NCBI GenBank assembly: GCA_030374805.1
Contig: JARGSG010000056.1
Location: forward strand, 372,001 to 436,000
Source: Gracilaria gracilis
Taxonomy: Eukaryota; Rhodophyta; Florideophyceae; Gracilariales; Gracilariaceae
Reading direction: 5' to 3'
Length of the DNA: 64,000 nucleotides
The notes beneath the pieces were generated by a model, which saw only the letters and a program-made list of their open reading frames with translations, ran no database searches and had not been told where the DNA came from. This document shows, piece after piece, positions 1-9,918 of this stretch. The position numbers and the translations under genes were made by a program. Numbering within the stretch: position 1 is the first letter of the stretch; every line of letters begins with the position of its first letter.

Positions 1-1422
1 ACGCAGTACAACTGCTGAATAAGTTTGGCATGGAACGATGCAACATAGTCCAATCTCCCTTTCCGGCTGGGGCCAACCCCCTTCCAACAATTGATGAAGA
101 GCACACTCTCCCTGCACATGAGAATGCAAACTACAGGGCTGAAATTGGTGGGCTTCTCTACATAGCTGTATCTACACGATCAGGCCTCTCCTTCCCTGTT
201 TCAGCACTTTCGAAGCATCTTCATAATCCTTGCGAAGGCCATTAATCACTCCTTCAGCGCCTTTTCAGATATTCGGCCGGAATTTTGGAAGACGAACTTC
301 ACTCTAAAGCTAACATTCGAATCACCCCGAAGTAACTTCGTGCGTACGCTGACGCCGATTGGGGTGGATGTATAGAGAATCGAAAATCTACAACTGGGTA
401 CGTTATAGTCGTCAACGACGCACCAATTATGTGGAAATCAAAGCGTCAAACTGTAATCTCGCTTTTCTCTGCCAAGCCAGAATATGTAGCTCTCTTCACC
501 TGTGCTAAATACATAACCTGGATACGAAAGATGTTCTGTGAATTTGCACATCACCAGGCTTGGAGCGAGAAACTCTGGTATGAAGCCACAGAGACTTTAC
601 TGGGTAGCTCGGCTGATCTATCACTTACCACTAACCCGAAGATATCTAGTGGCAATAAGCACATTGATTTGAAGATGCATCATGTAAGAAATCTTCACCC
701 TGAAAAGGTTATCAAATTGCGACTTATCCCAAGGAGTCTACAAATTGCTTACATAGTAACGAAGTGTGCCCCTCTTTTTGGTGTGAAAAGAATGGTCAGC
801 TTGATGCATCTTGACTCGTTCTAGGAAAGATTTGTTGGGAGAAATAACTACACTTACTTATATCTGTTTGTGTTTGTTTGTTTTTTTATTGAGTCTTACA
901 AGACTTTTTTGTTTTCCTACAGGAAACATACCTCTTTTTACCACTGGGTTTTTAATTTCGCTTAGGTTTTGGAAGTTTATTGGTGTGAGATATCTCATAG
1001 CAAGTTATAGGGTTTTATCAATATTTTTTAATTAAGAGGTGCGCAACGCCTGCAAGCCCTGGAAGACATTTTTGTGGAAAGGATAAGCTTAATAGTGGGC
1101 TTTTCTACGGGCGTTACTCTTTTGGTCTGTTGCTGTGATCCTATTAAGGTAATTTTACGAAAGAGTTCAAAGCGTTGTAGGAAGAGTAGCGTCTTGCCTC
1201 AAGGGACGCTGTTACAGTCCGTCGACTCTTGTGAGGCGAGTGCAGTGTATGCGCAACATGTTTAAGGTGGGGGTTCACAGTGGCGCACAGCGTTGCCGCC
1301 CAATTTCTTGGCTTGCACGAAAGAAAACGCCCGACCGTTCCAGCGAGTGTGCAACTCGCCGCTGACGGTCGAAGAGCACTTTACCACAACGTTCTGCTCG
1401 CCCGATCACGCCGCGATATACA
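1..1422 (+). mobile_element. Copia-type LTR retrotransposon, 3' remnant
   Basis: The window opens inside a fossil Copia-type (Ty1/copia) element. Translated pieces between 30 and 824 match the end of the reverse transcriptase and the RNase H domain of the fuller Copia element at 52-57 kb (shared stretches such as the STR-LSFPVS-LS-HLHNPCE block and the final MVSLMH-DSF). A non-coding stretch of about 390 bases follows, then a sequence resembling the 3' LTR of that element. The element is broken in several places and clearly older than the copy at 43.9-57.8 kb. Its 5' part lies outside the window. Confidence 0.8.
1210..1422 (+). repeat. Diverged 3' LTR of the Copia remnant
   Basis: It begins with TGTTACAG after a purine-rich run and ends near TATACA. 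It can be aligned loosely with the 206-bp LTRs at 43949 and 57573 (same length, same TGTT start, shared GCGCACAGC, CGACCGT and GCCGNCGGTC-like blocks). Divergence is much higher than between those two LTRs. The boundaries are approximate. Confidence 0.5.
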
Positions 1423-2857
1423 ATTGAGAGGGTCTTACTCGCCGGGACGTCATTGGCTGCTGACTTGTTTCTACTCGTACTCTTCTCGTACTCAGTGCTT
1501 GCATATATTGGCAACCATTAGGTTTGCCTCCTTTTGCGCGAAAACTAGTCTCTATGTATAAGTTATCAACCGGGGCAAGCCAAGGAAATGTGGACCGAGG
1601 CCATTATATCAGGCCCGAGCGAAGCGAGGCCCGATATATTGTGCCGAGGTGTCACTCCGGTCCCCTTTTCCCCCGATCAATGAACTGCAGTTATTCTTGA
1701 TGAAAGGATACGCGGCTCATTTAACTCGTACTAAACCGCTTGTTACCGCACTAGGAACGAAAACGTCATCCGATCCCATTTGGCCTGCGCATTCTTCTAT
1801 CTTATCTCCACCATCTTCACTCTCGGCGTCATCACCATTCCCTGCATAATGGTTTTCTCTGTGTCGTGAATCAGTACAGACACATCCGTTCTTTTCGCGC
1901 TTACCGCCTCCTTCGTGATTAGCGCCACCAAGGTTCTCAACTACAGAGCAGCAAACGTAATGGCAGCATAATACTCTGCTCCTGGTTTTTGAATCCCCGA
2001 TAACTCTATCGGGGTAGTAAGAAACTGAATGAGGAGCTCCAGCTTGTCGCAAACCTCGCCTTTTGCCGTGACACGGATGTTCGTTATACATAAGATGGAA
2101 AAGAAGACTTCGCACTGCGTGCAACACCGCACTTTCTCCATATCTGCGCTCTGCTGCAAGAGGGTGAGTTAGATATGAATCTGATTCGACCATGTCTTTG
2201 GCGCAGTCGAAAGCGCGTTGCCGTCTTCTGTTTTTTTGCGCCGCAAACATCCCAGCATCTGCCACCGCTGTTGCCGCTCACAGCGGCCTTTGTAGCGCCA
2301 GTATGCGCGTTTTCGATCTAACAGCATCAGTTGCAATTTTGAAGTGACCGAAGTTTGAGTTTAGGAGTCCTTCAGTGATGAACGTTTTACTTTGGTTGAA
2401 GATGAAAGGTAGAGTACGAATGAAGAAAACTGATGAATTCATTGAGACCTTGTTCTTGGTTTCTAGAACGAAAGCAGTTCTGGTCACTCTCTATCAATGG
2501 TGGAAGTGTTTTACTATGTCTTACAAAATGGAAACGTCTATGGTAATTTCAAGAAGTACGCCGATATACTTGCTCTGAAGAGGAACATCTGAGTTATCGT
2601 CGAAGGTTGATGGTGGCCGGCCGCTCGGATGAGTGCACTTCTGGTGGATTGTGGACTACGATTTGGACTCTAGGATTGCTGGAACTTGTCATCGAAGACA
2701 GAGCGCAAGGTAATGGACCGCTGGCTTCAACTGTCGGTGTTATTTGAGCACTGTCTTTGTTATTGTGAACTGGCCAGAAACAAACCTATCTTATGAATAA
2801 ATTTAGCAGGACCGCTTGAGGTTATTTGGTATGCCCCCAGTCCACAATATCAGATAT
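1423..2857. other. Intergenic DNA, no convincing gene
   Basis: No reading frame here looks conserved; a 182-codon minus-strand frame at 1717-2265 has no recognisable domain. An imperfect inverted repeat lies at 1600-1645 (arms containing TATATC-GGCC on either side of a CGAGCGAAGCGAG loop). The rest is unremarkable and probably decayed transposon sequence. Confidence 0.5.
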
Positions 2858-3155
2858 TGGTTCAGGACCTGAGTGACAATCAATTCATTTCGAGACGATA
2901 TTTTAGTTCCTTTCTACATATGGACATAGACATGCGTTTTCGGCACTGTACCCGACAAAAATTTAAAATTAATATATATTTACAAAGCAAAAATTTAAAA
3001 ACAAATCTGAGAGAACGATTCTGCATTGTCTCTTCCGTGGGGTCGCTTTTGAGCGACCCCAAAATCGTGGACAATGGACAATTTAGATTTTTGTCCATGT
3101 CCATATGTACAGTTCCCGAAATCGCTATAAATCCAAAAACATATCCAGGTCCTAA
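2858..3155. mobile_element. Foldback / MITE-like imperfect palindrome
   Basis: The two halves are inverted copies of each other. AGGACCTG near 2862 pairs with CAGGTCCT near 3146, and ACATATGGACAT near 2919 pairs with ATGTCCATATGT near 3097, with comparable spacing between the matched blocks in both arms. A perfect 9-bp stem (GGGGTCGCT/AGCGACCCC) sits inside at about 3040-3062. It has no coding capacity of its own; frames on both strands are by-products of the palindrome. The shape fits a non-autonomous DNA transposon of about 300 bp. I could not fix the target-site duplication. Confidence 0.5.
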
Positions 3156-3204
3156 CAACAAACCTTATCGCAAAGGTTTGTTAGAGCGATACATGTAGTT
3201 TCCA

Positions 3205-4580
3205 CATGCAGTCACGAGCAAAATAGAATCATGAAACCACAAAAACCGTGTTCGGTTACTTTGCAAAACTTTAAAACATACATCGAAAGTTTTATAGATC
3301 CACGAACTTTTATAAAGCCCAGTAAATGTTTTGCTGCCTTGCTCCGAAACAAAAAGCGCGCCAACATTCAAATTCACAGGACCTCTATAAAGGGACGAGA
3401 CTCGCCCACACGCCGACTTTCACGAAGAAAGCCCATCAAAAATGGCTCGTGGACGGCTTTTAACAAACCAAGAGAAAGGACTTATCCTTGTTCACCACAG
3501 ACACGGCCTATCTTAACGATACATTGCCGAAGAGCTGGGAAGAAGCCGTGGATGCATTCAAAAGTTCTTGGCTAAGCCGAAACACCCAGCCAACAACGAG
3601 CATTTAAGCCAAGAAACGTAAAACTTTCCAACACAACTATCCGCGCCATCGTTCGACAGGTAACAAGAACACGATGCAGCGCCGGCGACATCCAAAAGCA
3701 ATATGATTTGCCAGTGACGGTTCGAAGAGTACAGCAGATTCTGTTCAACACTCCACACCTGCGCTACCAGCGAATGCCTCGTGGCCCGTACATGAGTAAG
3801 TCACATAAGCTCAATCGCCTGGAATGGGCTCGTAGAAAGCTCGAATTTGGGGCAGTGAAGTGGAAGCGAGTCATCTTCAGTGACGAAAAGAAGTTCAATT
3901 TAAACGGTTCTGATGGACTAGCGTCTTACTGGCTCGATTTGCGCACCACTCCGGAGACCTTTTCTAAGCGCCAACAAGGGGGAGATTCGCTGATGATTTG
4001 GGGAGCAATTTCTAACTACGGGATAAGCGATGTAGACCGGGTTCAGGGCAACCAAGACTCCGTGAAGTAGTGTGAGACCTTAGGAAGAACGCTACTTTTT
4101 TTTGCAGCTGATGCTTGTGGTGAAAGGTGGAAGTTGATGCATGATGGTGCCTCTGCACACCGCTCAAACTATACGAAAAAGTGGCTTTCAGACCATGATA
4201 TTGACGTTTTGGACTGGCCTACCAAATCTCCAGACCTCAATCCCATTGAGAAAGTGTGGGGTCGGTTGGCGAGTGCAGTCTATGGAGGAGGAATTCATTT
4301 CGAAAACAGAGAAGAGTTGGCAAAAAAGGTTGTCAATTGTTGGTACAAAATTGAGGACGATTACCTCCGGTCTTTATATCATTCAATGACCCGTCGTTTG
4401 GTGGCCGTAATTGAAGGAAAGGGGGCGACTACAAAGTACTAGTTTGTATCAGCTAACGTTCTTCTTGTTCTGGTCTATATAAGATTTCATGGCTTTTTAT
4501 AAGTTTCGATCAAGTTCTGTTGCAATAAAAAGGAATGTGTTGTTTACTTTTGTGGCTTTTGCTACTCTACGTGTTATGTT
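3205..4580 (+). mobile_element. Tc1/mariner-type DNA transposon (approximate limits)
   Basis: A Tc1-like transposase frame is flanked by inverted sequence. About 26 nt at 3302-3327 (CGAACTTTTATAAAGCCC core) resemble the reverse complement of 4484-4508. Weaker similarity between the two flanks continues outward to about 3205 and 4580. Exact ends and the expected TA duplication were not established. Confidence 0.5.
3442..4442 (+). pseudogene. Tc1-like DD34E transposase, broken
   Basis: This frame encodes a cut-and-paste transposase of the Tc1 group. The ATG at 3442 opens an N-terminal helix-turn-helix part (MARGRLLTNQEKG..., RYIAEELGRS). The catalytic core follows: FSDEKKFNL carries the first Asp, MHDGASAH the second, and SPDLNPIEKVWG the final Glu. 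There are 34 residues between the second Asp and the Glu, hence DD34E as in Tc1. The frame is broken by an in-frame TAA near 3514, a frame change near 3600 and an in-frame TAG at 4068. After that TAG the same frame continues to the end of the domain. It is a dead but fairly young copy, since all catalytic residues survive. It has no host role that I can see. Confidence 0.85.
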
Positions 4581-5209
4581 TGGCCTTCTGGTTCAGGCCA
4601 CAGTTGCGAAAGCGATGTATCGTGGTTCGTACTGAGCAGAAGAACCTAAAGAATTTTGGATCTATAGGCCTTTCGGGGACTGTAGAAAGGGCCTCTGGAG
4701 AGGCACAATAGAAATGCTCTTTGATTCTCCGCCGGCCCTACAATACGTGTAATGAGATTCACGGAGATAAAGTTCAACGAGTCCTCAACCGCTCATCTTC
4801 AATCGTGATCACCTGTGCCAGAGAGATGCATTCCTTACCGCAAATGGACCCCTACTTCGATTATCATTCACACCCTATGATTGGTTATGATCTCGGAAAG
4901 AGAGAGATACCGAAGGTAGAAGTCAACTATCATAGCCTTAGATAGTAACGTTCTACCGTTGGTTACCAATACCAACGGTTGGTAGCTACGGATAGAAGAT
5001 CTCTAGCTCGTATCTACAGGTAAGTTCAAGAGTACGAACGAACGAACGAACGAAAGCAACGAAAGAGTACGAAAGGGGAAATTATTCCTTTCAAGGTTAG
5101 TATCATTCGGTGGTTTTTTTGTCCGCTGCTCTTGCGAGGCCTGTTATTCAAGATTGCCTTCGCACCCGTCATTAAGCAAGATACATCTGGAGTCATCATC
5201 CATACCAAC
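4581..5209. other. Upstream region of the TL29-like gene
   Basis: No gene is seen. The stretch contains a Myb-like inverted motif (4954-4980), a short (CGAA)n microsatellite at 5035-5054, and a CAG/GTAAGT sequence at 5018-5024. The last looks like a 5' splice site, so the TL29-like gene may have an untranslated first exon here. No matching acceptor was proven. Confidence 0.4.
4954..4980. promoter_or_regulatory. Inverted Myb/MSA-like motif pair
   Basis: TACCGTTGGT at 4954-4963 is followed by its near-perfect inverse ACCAACGGT at 4971-4979. The core CCAACGG is the classic three-repeat Myb (mitosis-specific activator) recognition core. The same ten bases occur in the NUP155/SEC12 divergent promoter at 20572. 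A regulatory role is inferred from position only. Confidence 0.3.
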
Positions 5210-6610
5210 ATGATGACAAATCGTTCGTCCACCGCTTTCGTTTCCCATTTCCTTCCGGCTACAACACCTAAGGTGGAAAGCCAGACAAGAAAGCCGAGCA
5301 CAGTATGCGCGTCGTTTTCGGACCATCCCAATCATACGAAGCCTTCCAGGCGTGTCTTCCTGTATAATGCTTGCTTGCTCTCTACCTCTATGATGGTTCC
5401 GATGCTCCCTCAATTGTCGGATGCAGCGGTGTATATAGACACAGAGAGATTTGGCGATAAGGGTAGGTTTATGTGCTCTGTGGAGGCGAGGAAGTGTCTT
5501 GCAAACGAAATGCTTCTAAGATGTGTACTTACCGTTCAGATTGTTATTCATTCATTGCCGCGAGGCAGAGTTGAAAGTTAGCGCCATCAATAGTAAGTCA
5601 CTGACTAGTTTCTGATGCCCAGGTCACGTTAAGTGATTCCGGAGACGGGTCTCTACGCGACTTTCCATGCATGGCAGAAGCAGAAAGAGTTCTGACTATT
5701 GATTCACACCTTCGCTGTTCCTTGGCCGTATATTTGCTGGGGCTGAACTCATCAATGACGTGATAATCCAGAGGTGAAACAAAATGTACGCAATACGTTG
5801 ACAAGTAGACCAGAGCTCCTTCCGTACTTCTTTCAGTTAACACTTCACGATGCATTGACTTTTAATCCAGAAACGCTTGACGGAGGACCAAATGGGAGCT
5901 TACGCTTTGAACTTGAACGCGAAGCAAATCAAGAGCTGCAAGAAGCTCACGAAGCGATTGAATCCATACGTGCGCTCCAACGTCAAGACATGAGCTACGC
6001 CGACACTTGCGCTTTTGCCGGAGCGGTTGCTGTGGAGATAACAGGGGGCCCTCGTATTGTCATCCAGCTCGGCCGGGAAGACGCCAAAGATGCAGATCCG
6101 GCGGGGAAAAGCGAGCTTTTCAAGCCAGGGGCTTCGGCCGATGACATGAGGACAGCTTTTGAGGCGGCTGGACTCAATGGTGCTCGAGATGTGGTCCTGT
6201 TTCATGGAGCGATTGGGTCGCTTACTGACATCGGCCAGAGTCGAGCTGAGAAATTGAAAGCTGTGGCTATAAGCGACGAGGACGAAGAGCTAATAGAGGA
6301 CCGGGATGACGTGACGTATGGAAGAGTTACAAGCACAAAGCGGGGAGCGGTTCTGGTTTCCTCTAATGTCTCTCAATTAACTCTTGGCGGGGAGAAGTTT
6401 AGTAATGCGTATCTCGTCGCAATTCTGAAAGCAAAAGACCCCAGTCAGCTATCGCAGCGCGACAAAGCAATTCTCGGGGACAAGGCAATGTATGCCGAAG
6501 CACAGAAGTATGCAGGGAGCAACGCAAAGTTCAAGAACGATGTTGCTGATTTATTCCAGCACATTTCTCTTCTCGGAAGCTCTTACGAGTCACTCAACCT
6601 CCAGAGTTAA
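5210..6610 (+). CDS. TL29-like thylakoid-lumen protein (ascorbate-peroxidase fold)
   Basis: Two exons, 5210-5462 and 5772-6610, joined by a 309-nt GT-AG intron (phase 1, giving Glu at the junction), encode about 363 residues. The ATG at 5210 opens a Ser/Thr-rich plastid transit region. A twin-arginine thylakoid signal follows (SRRVFL, Arg at residues 47-48, then a hydrophobic run ending SDAA). The mature part matches class I haem peroxidases of the TL29/APX4 type: LHDALTFN, GGPNGS-RFE, SYAD, VEITGGP-IV. The distal His is kept, but the usual Arg and Trp are Gln and Leu. The proximal haem His is absent (VVLFHGAIG where peroxidases have LSGGHT). As in plant TL29, it is therefore unlikely to be an active peroxidase; a structural or photosystem II-associated lumen role is inferred. 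It is convergent with ZW10. The family call is firm; the orthology within the family is less so. Confidence 0.8.
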
Positions 6611-6930
6611 TTGGGGAGGCATTTCTGACCGACTCCTAGCTTCTTTGTTACAGGTACTGCGATGTGTTGAACTAAACTGTGGAACTGCGGATAAGAAGAT
6701 GTCGCGTACCTCCACACTATGTTCTTATCTCTCAGTCCGCGTCACTTGATCTTGATGGAAGGACGACGGGAAAATGACTCCCGAAGTCGCCAAGACGGGG
6801 TTTTAGTATACACAACATCAACCTGTTGATCGGTTTAAGATATTCTGACATTCCGGTCATCTGTTTTGACTGTCGGCAAAAAGTAGTTTCACTCAATGAA
6901 AACGCGACACCAAAGATATCTAGGGCGGTC
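6611..6930. other. Convergent 3' region between TL29-like and ZW10
   Basis: About 320 nt with no gene. It should hold the 3' untranslated regions of both flanking genes; no clear structured terminator or repeat is seen. Confidence 0.5.
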
Positions 6931-9204
6931 TCACCAGTTACTGTTTTCCCATTCTTGCGATTCTTGTTCTAGGCTGATGTCCAAATCGGCGATAAATCCA
7001 GAGCGTAAAGGTGTATCTTCAAAGATTGCCTTGAGAAAATGCTCAACTTCTGCTCGACTGATTAAGTCACTATACTTGCCTGATCGATATGAATGCACTA
7101 TGTCTTCCATGCGAGCATTAAGGATCTCGCGAATCGTTTCGAGTTTCTGCTGAGATCGATGTAGTTGAGAAACAATCTCTGGAGGATCTGCGTTCCCTCT
7201 CAAATTCTCCATACCTTTCACCGAGCTCATCAGACTGATGACATTGTTATTGGCATCTCCCAGAATAGCATTGATTTGCTCACATCCATCAGCACTTATT
7301 TCTCGCAGGGCGACAACTTCGTCGATTAGAATTGTCAAGTATTTCTGAAGCAATGTAGCGGCGGCGATTTCAGCAAGCTCAGTAGGAACAATCTCCGAGA
7401 AAACATGTATAACTTCCCGCATGGCATTGAATGCTCCAGACAAAGCTGAACTCCTCTGAATACGAGTTAGAGTCCCATAGGCTCCTAAGGATCCATTTCG
7501 GCATGCTGCGTTTAGGTTCTCTATCAATCGTTGCTCAGCTGCGCGGCGAACAATTACCATCACCTTATTGGCCGCTTCTTCCAATGACCACTTCTGATTC
7601 TCTAGACCATCAGAAAGTCCGAATTTCTCCAAAGATAGACGGCAAGCGTGAGCAAGCATTAAACAATCGTTGTAGTATAAAGCCTTCAGCCTCAGACTTG
7701 CGCGGATTTCAGAACTATGCTGTATTGGGACGTCTTCACGATATGCTTGTAAACATTCTATAGCCGCTGCGTTGAGAGCCTTCCCAATCGATGTCGAGCC
7801 GCTTCGAATGGCTTTGTCGGCGTCCATCCGCGTGGCAACAAACACATCATGTACAGTCAGTGCAGTACGAGTGACAAGACAAGGTGGGAAGTAATCTGAG
7901 GGGCGTTCATTACGTGGGATGTATTCAGTAGCTGAAAGAGGGCATTCAACCATTTCATTATCATCATGTCTAGCATCCGAAAAGGAACCGATTCCCGTTC
8001 TTGCTCTCAAGACAGCTTGTGCTCTGCACTCTGCTCCGGTGGCTTCCTCCAACGCGCTTCTATCTAACGATAGTTTAAAGGAAGTAGCCCCACGAGCCCG
8101 CATAGCCTCCTGAAGAACTCTCGCACAAGCACAAGCAGCCATAACTCTTGAACGCAACATTTCTGGAGGAACAAAAGTGCTTGTAGACATTCGAAGGTTA
8201 TTGATCACAACAGATGTAGGCAGAACCTGCTGAGCAAACCACGGTTGCATGGCGACTGCAAGGGGCCTTGAGTAATCTGGACCCACTACGTGCACGCGAA
8301 ATACGTCGTAGATCCTCAGCGCTCTGGCTGCTGCGTTCGAGATATCCAGATGTTGTGACATGACGTCAATGTCGTCTTCCGAAACAGTTTCCAGGTCGTC
8401 TACATCAAACTCTAGGAGCTCTGCAGAATCGTCTACACCCGCTGACCATTCTAGGTTCACACTAAAATCGGCAGAGCTCTCAAAGAAAACCGTCGCTCGT
8501 GCAAGACTCTTTGCCACTTGATTACGAGTTAGTTCGTGTATAATACCCTGAATAGCCTCTTCCAACATCCCGGATTCAGCAAGGGCAGCAGATGAAGCGT
8601 CCACAGGAATAGAATTCATGTTTGAGCTAACATGAGTCCGGCCGCGAGCAATAATTGAGTTGCCGCGAACCTCAAATGTGTCCATATACCTAGCCTTCAT
8701 CAACGCAGTGGCTTCGTCTGCTCTCTCGTGAAGCTCGCTCACCATTCGTGTTAACTGTGGATAGCTAGAGTCCAATGCGATACTTGCAGTGTCCTGCAAC
8801 TGGGAGATAGCTTGCTGGAGTTGTGGGAAAGAAGCTTCTGCAATGTGATCAGAAAACTCAAGTGCCTGAGCTACCTTGACGAAGGGGGCGATTTCCACCG
8901 ATAGACGGTCCAAAACCTCTTTCTTCCTGGTGTGCAAGTGGGATCTTTCATTCATTTGCTGGGTTCTCTGAGTAACTTCGTCAAGGGATTCACCAAGCAT
9001 CTCAATCATAGTATTAACGTCCGCAGCATTCGCGAGGAGGATTTCATGTTTAGCTTTCGCATCAGATATGAATTCTGGCGCGGTGGCAATTGCTTCTTTG
9101 ACCCTTTCTTCTGCTTCTCTTAAAGAGGCCAGGCAGCGTTGTTCCAACAACCTTGCCGGCTCACCGCCTCGTAACGCCTCGTCAAGAATGCGGGTAGCGA
9201 CCAT
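6931..9204 (-). CDS. ZW10: ZW10 family protein (kinetochore / Dsl1-NRZ tether)
   Basis: A single exon of 757 residues, close to the animal ZW10 length of about 780. The N-terminal third is helical and coiled-coil rich (residues about 20-190). The C-terminal part carries the family's conserved helical block: a LLQKYLTILIDEVVALREIS segment, an acidic DG-EQIN-ILGDA stretch, and a final region with SRAEVEHFLKAIFEDT-LR, equivalent to the S-EV-ALIRALFQNT-RR end of ZW10. The family acts in the RZZ complex at kinetochores and in the NRZ/Dsl1 complex that tethers Golgi-derived vesicles at the ER; in algae the membrane role is the safer inference. The ATG at 9204 is the first in frame. It is divergent from the potassium-channel gene and convergent with the TL29-like gene. 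Confidence 0.8.
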   Translation of the reverse strand: MVATRILDEALRGGEPARLLEQRCLASLREAEERVKEAIATAPEFISDAKAKHEILLANAADVNTMIEMLGESLDEVTQRTQQMNERSHLHTRKKEVLDRLSVEIAPFVKVAQALEFSDHIAEASFPQLQQAISQLQDTASIALDSSYPQLTRMVSELHERADEATALMKARYMDTFEVRGNSIIARGRTHVSSNMNSIPVDASSAALAESGMLEEAIQGIIHELTRNQVAKSLARATVFFESSADFSVNLEWSAGVDDSAELLEFDVDDLETVSEDDIDVMSQHLDISNAAARALRIYDVFRVHVVGPDYSRPLAVAMQPWFAQQVLPTSVVINNLRMSTSTFVPPEMLRSRVMAACACARVLQEAMRARGATSFKLSLDRSALEEATGAECRAQAVLRARTGIGSFSDARHDDNEMVECPLSATEYIPRNERPSDYFPPCLVTRTALTVHDVFVATRMDADKAIRSGSTSIGKALNAAAIECLQAYREDVPIQHSSEIRASLRLKALYYNDCLMLAHACRLSLEKFGLSDGLENQKWSLEEAANKVMVIVRRAAEQRLIENLNAACRNGSLGAYGTLTRIQRSSALSGAFNAMREVIHVFSEIVPTELAEIAAATLLQKYLTILIDEVVALREISADGCEQINAILGDANNNVISLMSSVKGMENLRGNADPPEIVSQLHRSQQKLETIREILNARMEDIVHSYRSGKYSDLISRAEVEHFLKAIFEDTPLRSGFIADLDISLEQESQEWENSNW

Positions 9205-9918
9205 GATACCATATCTAAGAGGAGAAAGCTTGGGGGCTCACAATGAGGGAAAAAGAGGAGAGTCTTCCGCAGTGAGCATGTGTATCGATCCACCTCCGTA
9301 TTGCTCAAGTGCTATGATTCTAGAGTATCTACTCGAAAAACGAAATTCGGGTACGAAGGGTAAAATTATAGGTGGAAATGGTGGCACCGTGGTGGAGCGC
9401 TATATTTCGTTTTAATTGCTGGCACTGCGCGTCGCAGGACCAACGCCAACTTCCGCATTGTGGAATCCCCACAGTCAGTGGGCGCCTCTGCCAACCTGTG
9501 TCATGCGGTGCGAGGGGCACTTCACTCTCCTGTTCTATCATACTGAAACTGGTAGTCTCGAGCACCAACCCCACTGCCCTGCGACGCCACAGCGGCGTTT
9601 CTCAAACGAGCAACCGCCCATTCGTGACTTGCCCATCGTCTCGCTCTCGCACTCCCCAAATGTATGCGTTCGACAAAAAGCTATTCGTAACGCGCAAGTC
9701 TCGAGCGAAGCCTTGTCCCGTCTCACCAGCCGGTTTTCTACGTGTCCAACCACTCTCAACGAAATACTCCGAACGGCAAGTCTTCAAAGCTGTTTCATCT
9801 GCGTTTTGTTCCTGTGTCCACTCTTTAACGTTGTTCCTCGTCCCCTCTTCTACTGCCTTCGCGCAGCCCGCGAACCTTCCTGGTACAGCTTCTCTCACTT
9901 TTACAGACGCGTAATGAA
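9205..9918. other. Divergent promoter region, ZW10 / BK channel
   Basis: About 710 nt between two divergent start codons. Overlapping open frames on both strands show no recognisable domain. An upstream ATG at 9914 lies five bases before the channel start codon in another frame. It opens a 41-codon frame that ends at 10039 inside the channel CDS. This could reduce translation of the channel. Confidence 0.45.

Noticed and set aside
1717-2265. 182-codon minus-strand frame
   Set aside because: No recognisable domain, overlapped by frames in other phases, in a transposon-rich stretch.
3040-3062. GC-rich stem resembling an intrinsic terminator
   Set aside because: It lies inside the foldback element in a eukaryotic genome, so it is best explained as part of that palindrome.
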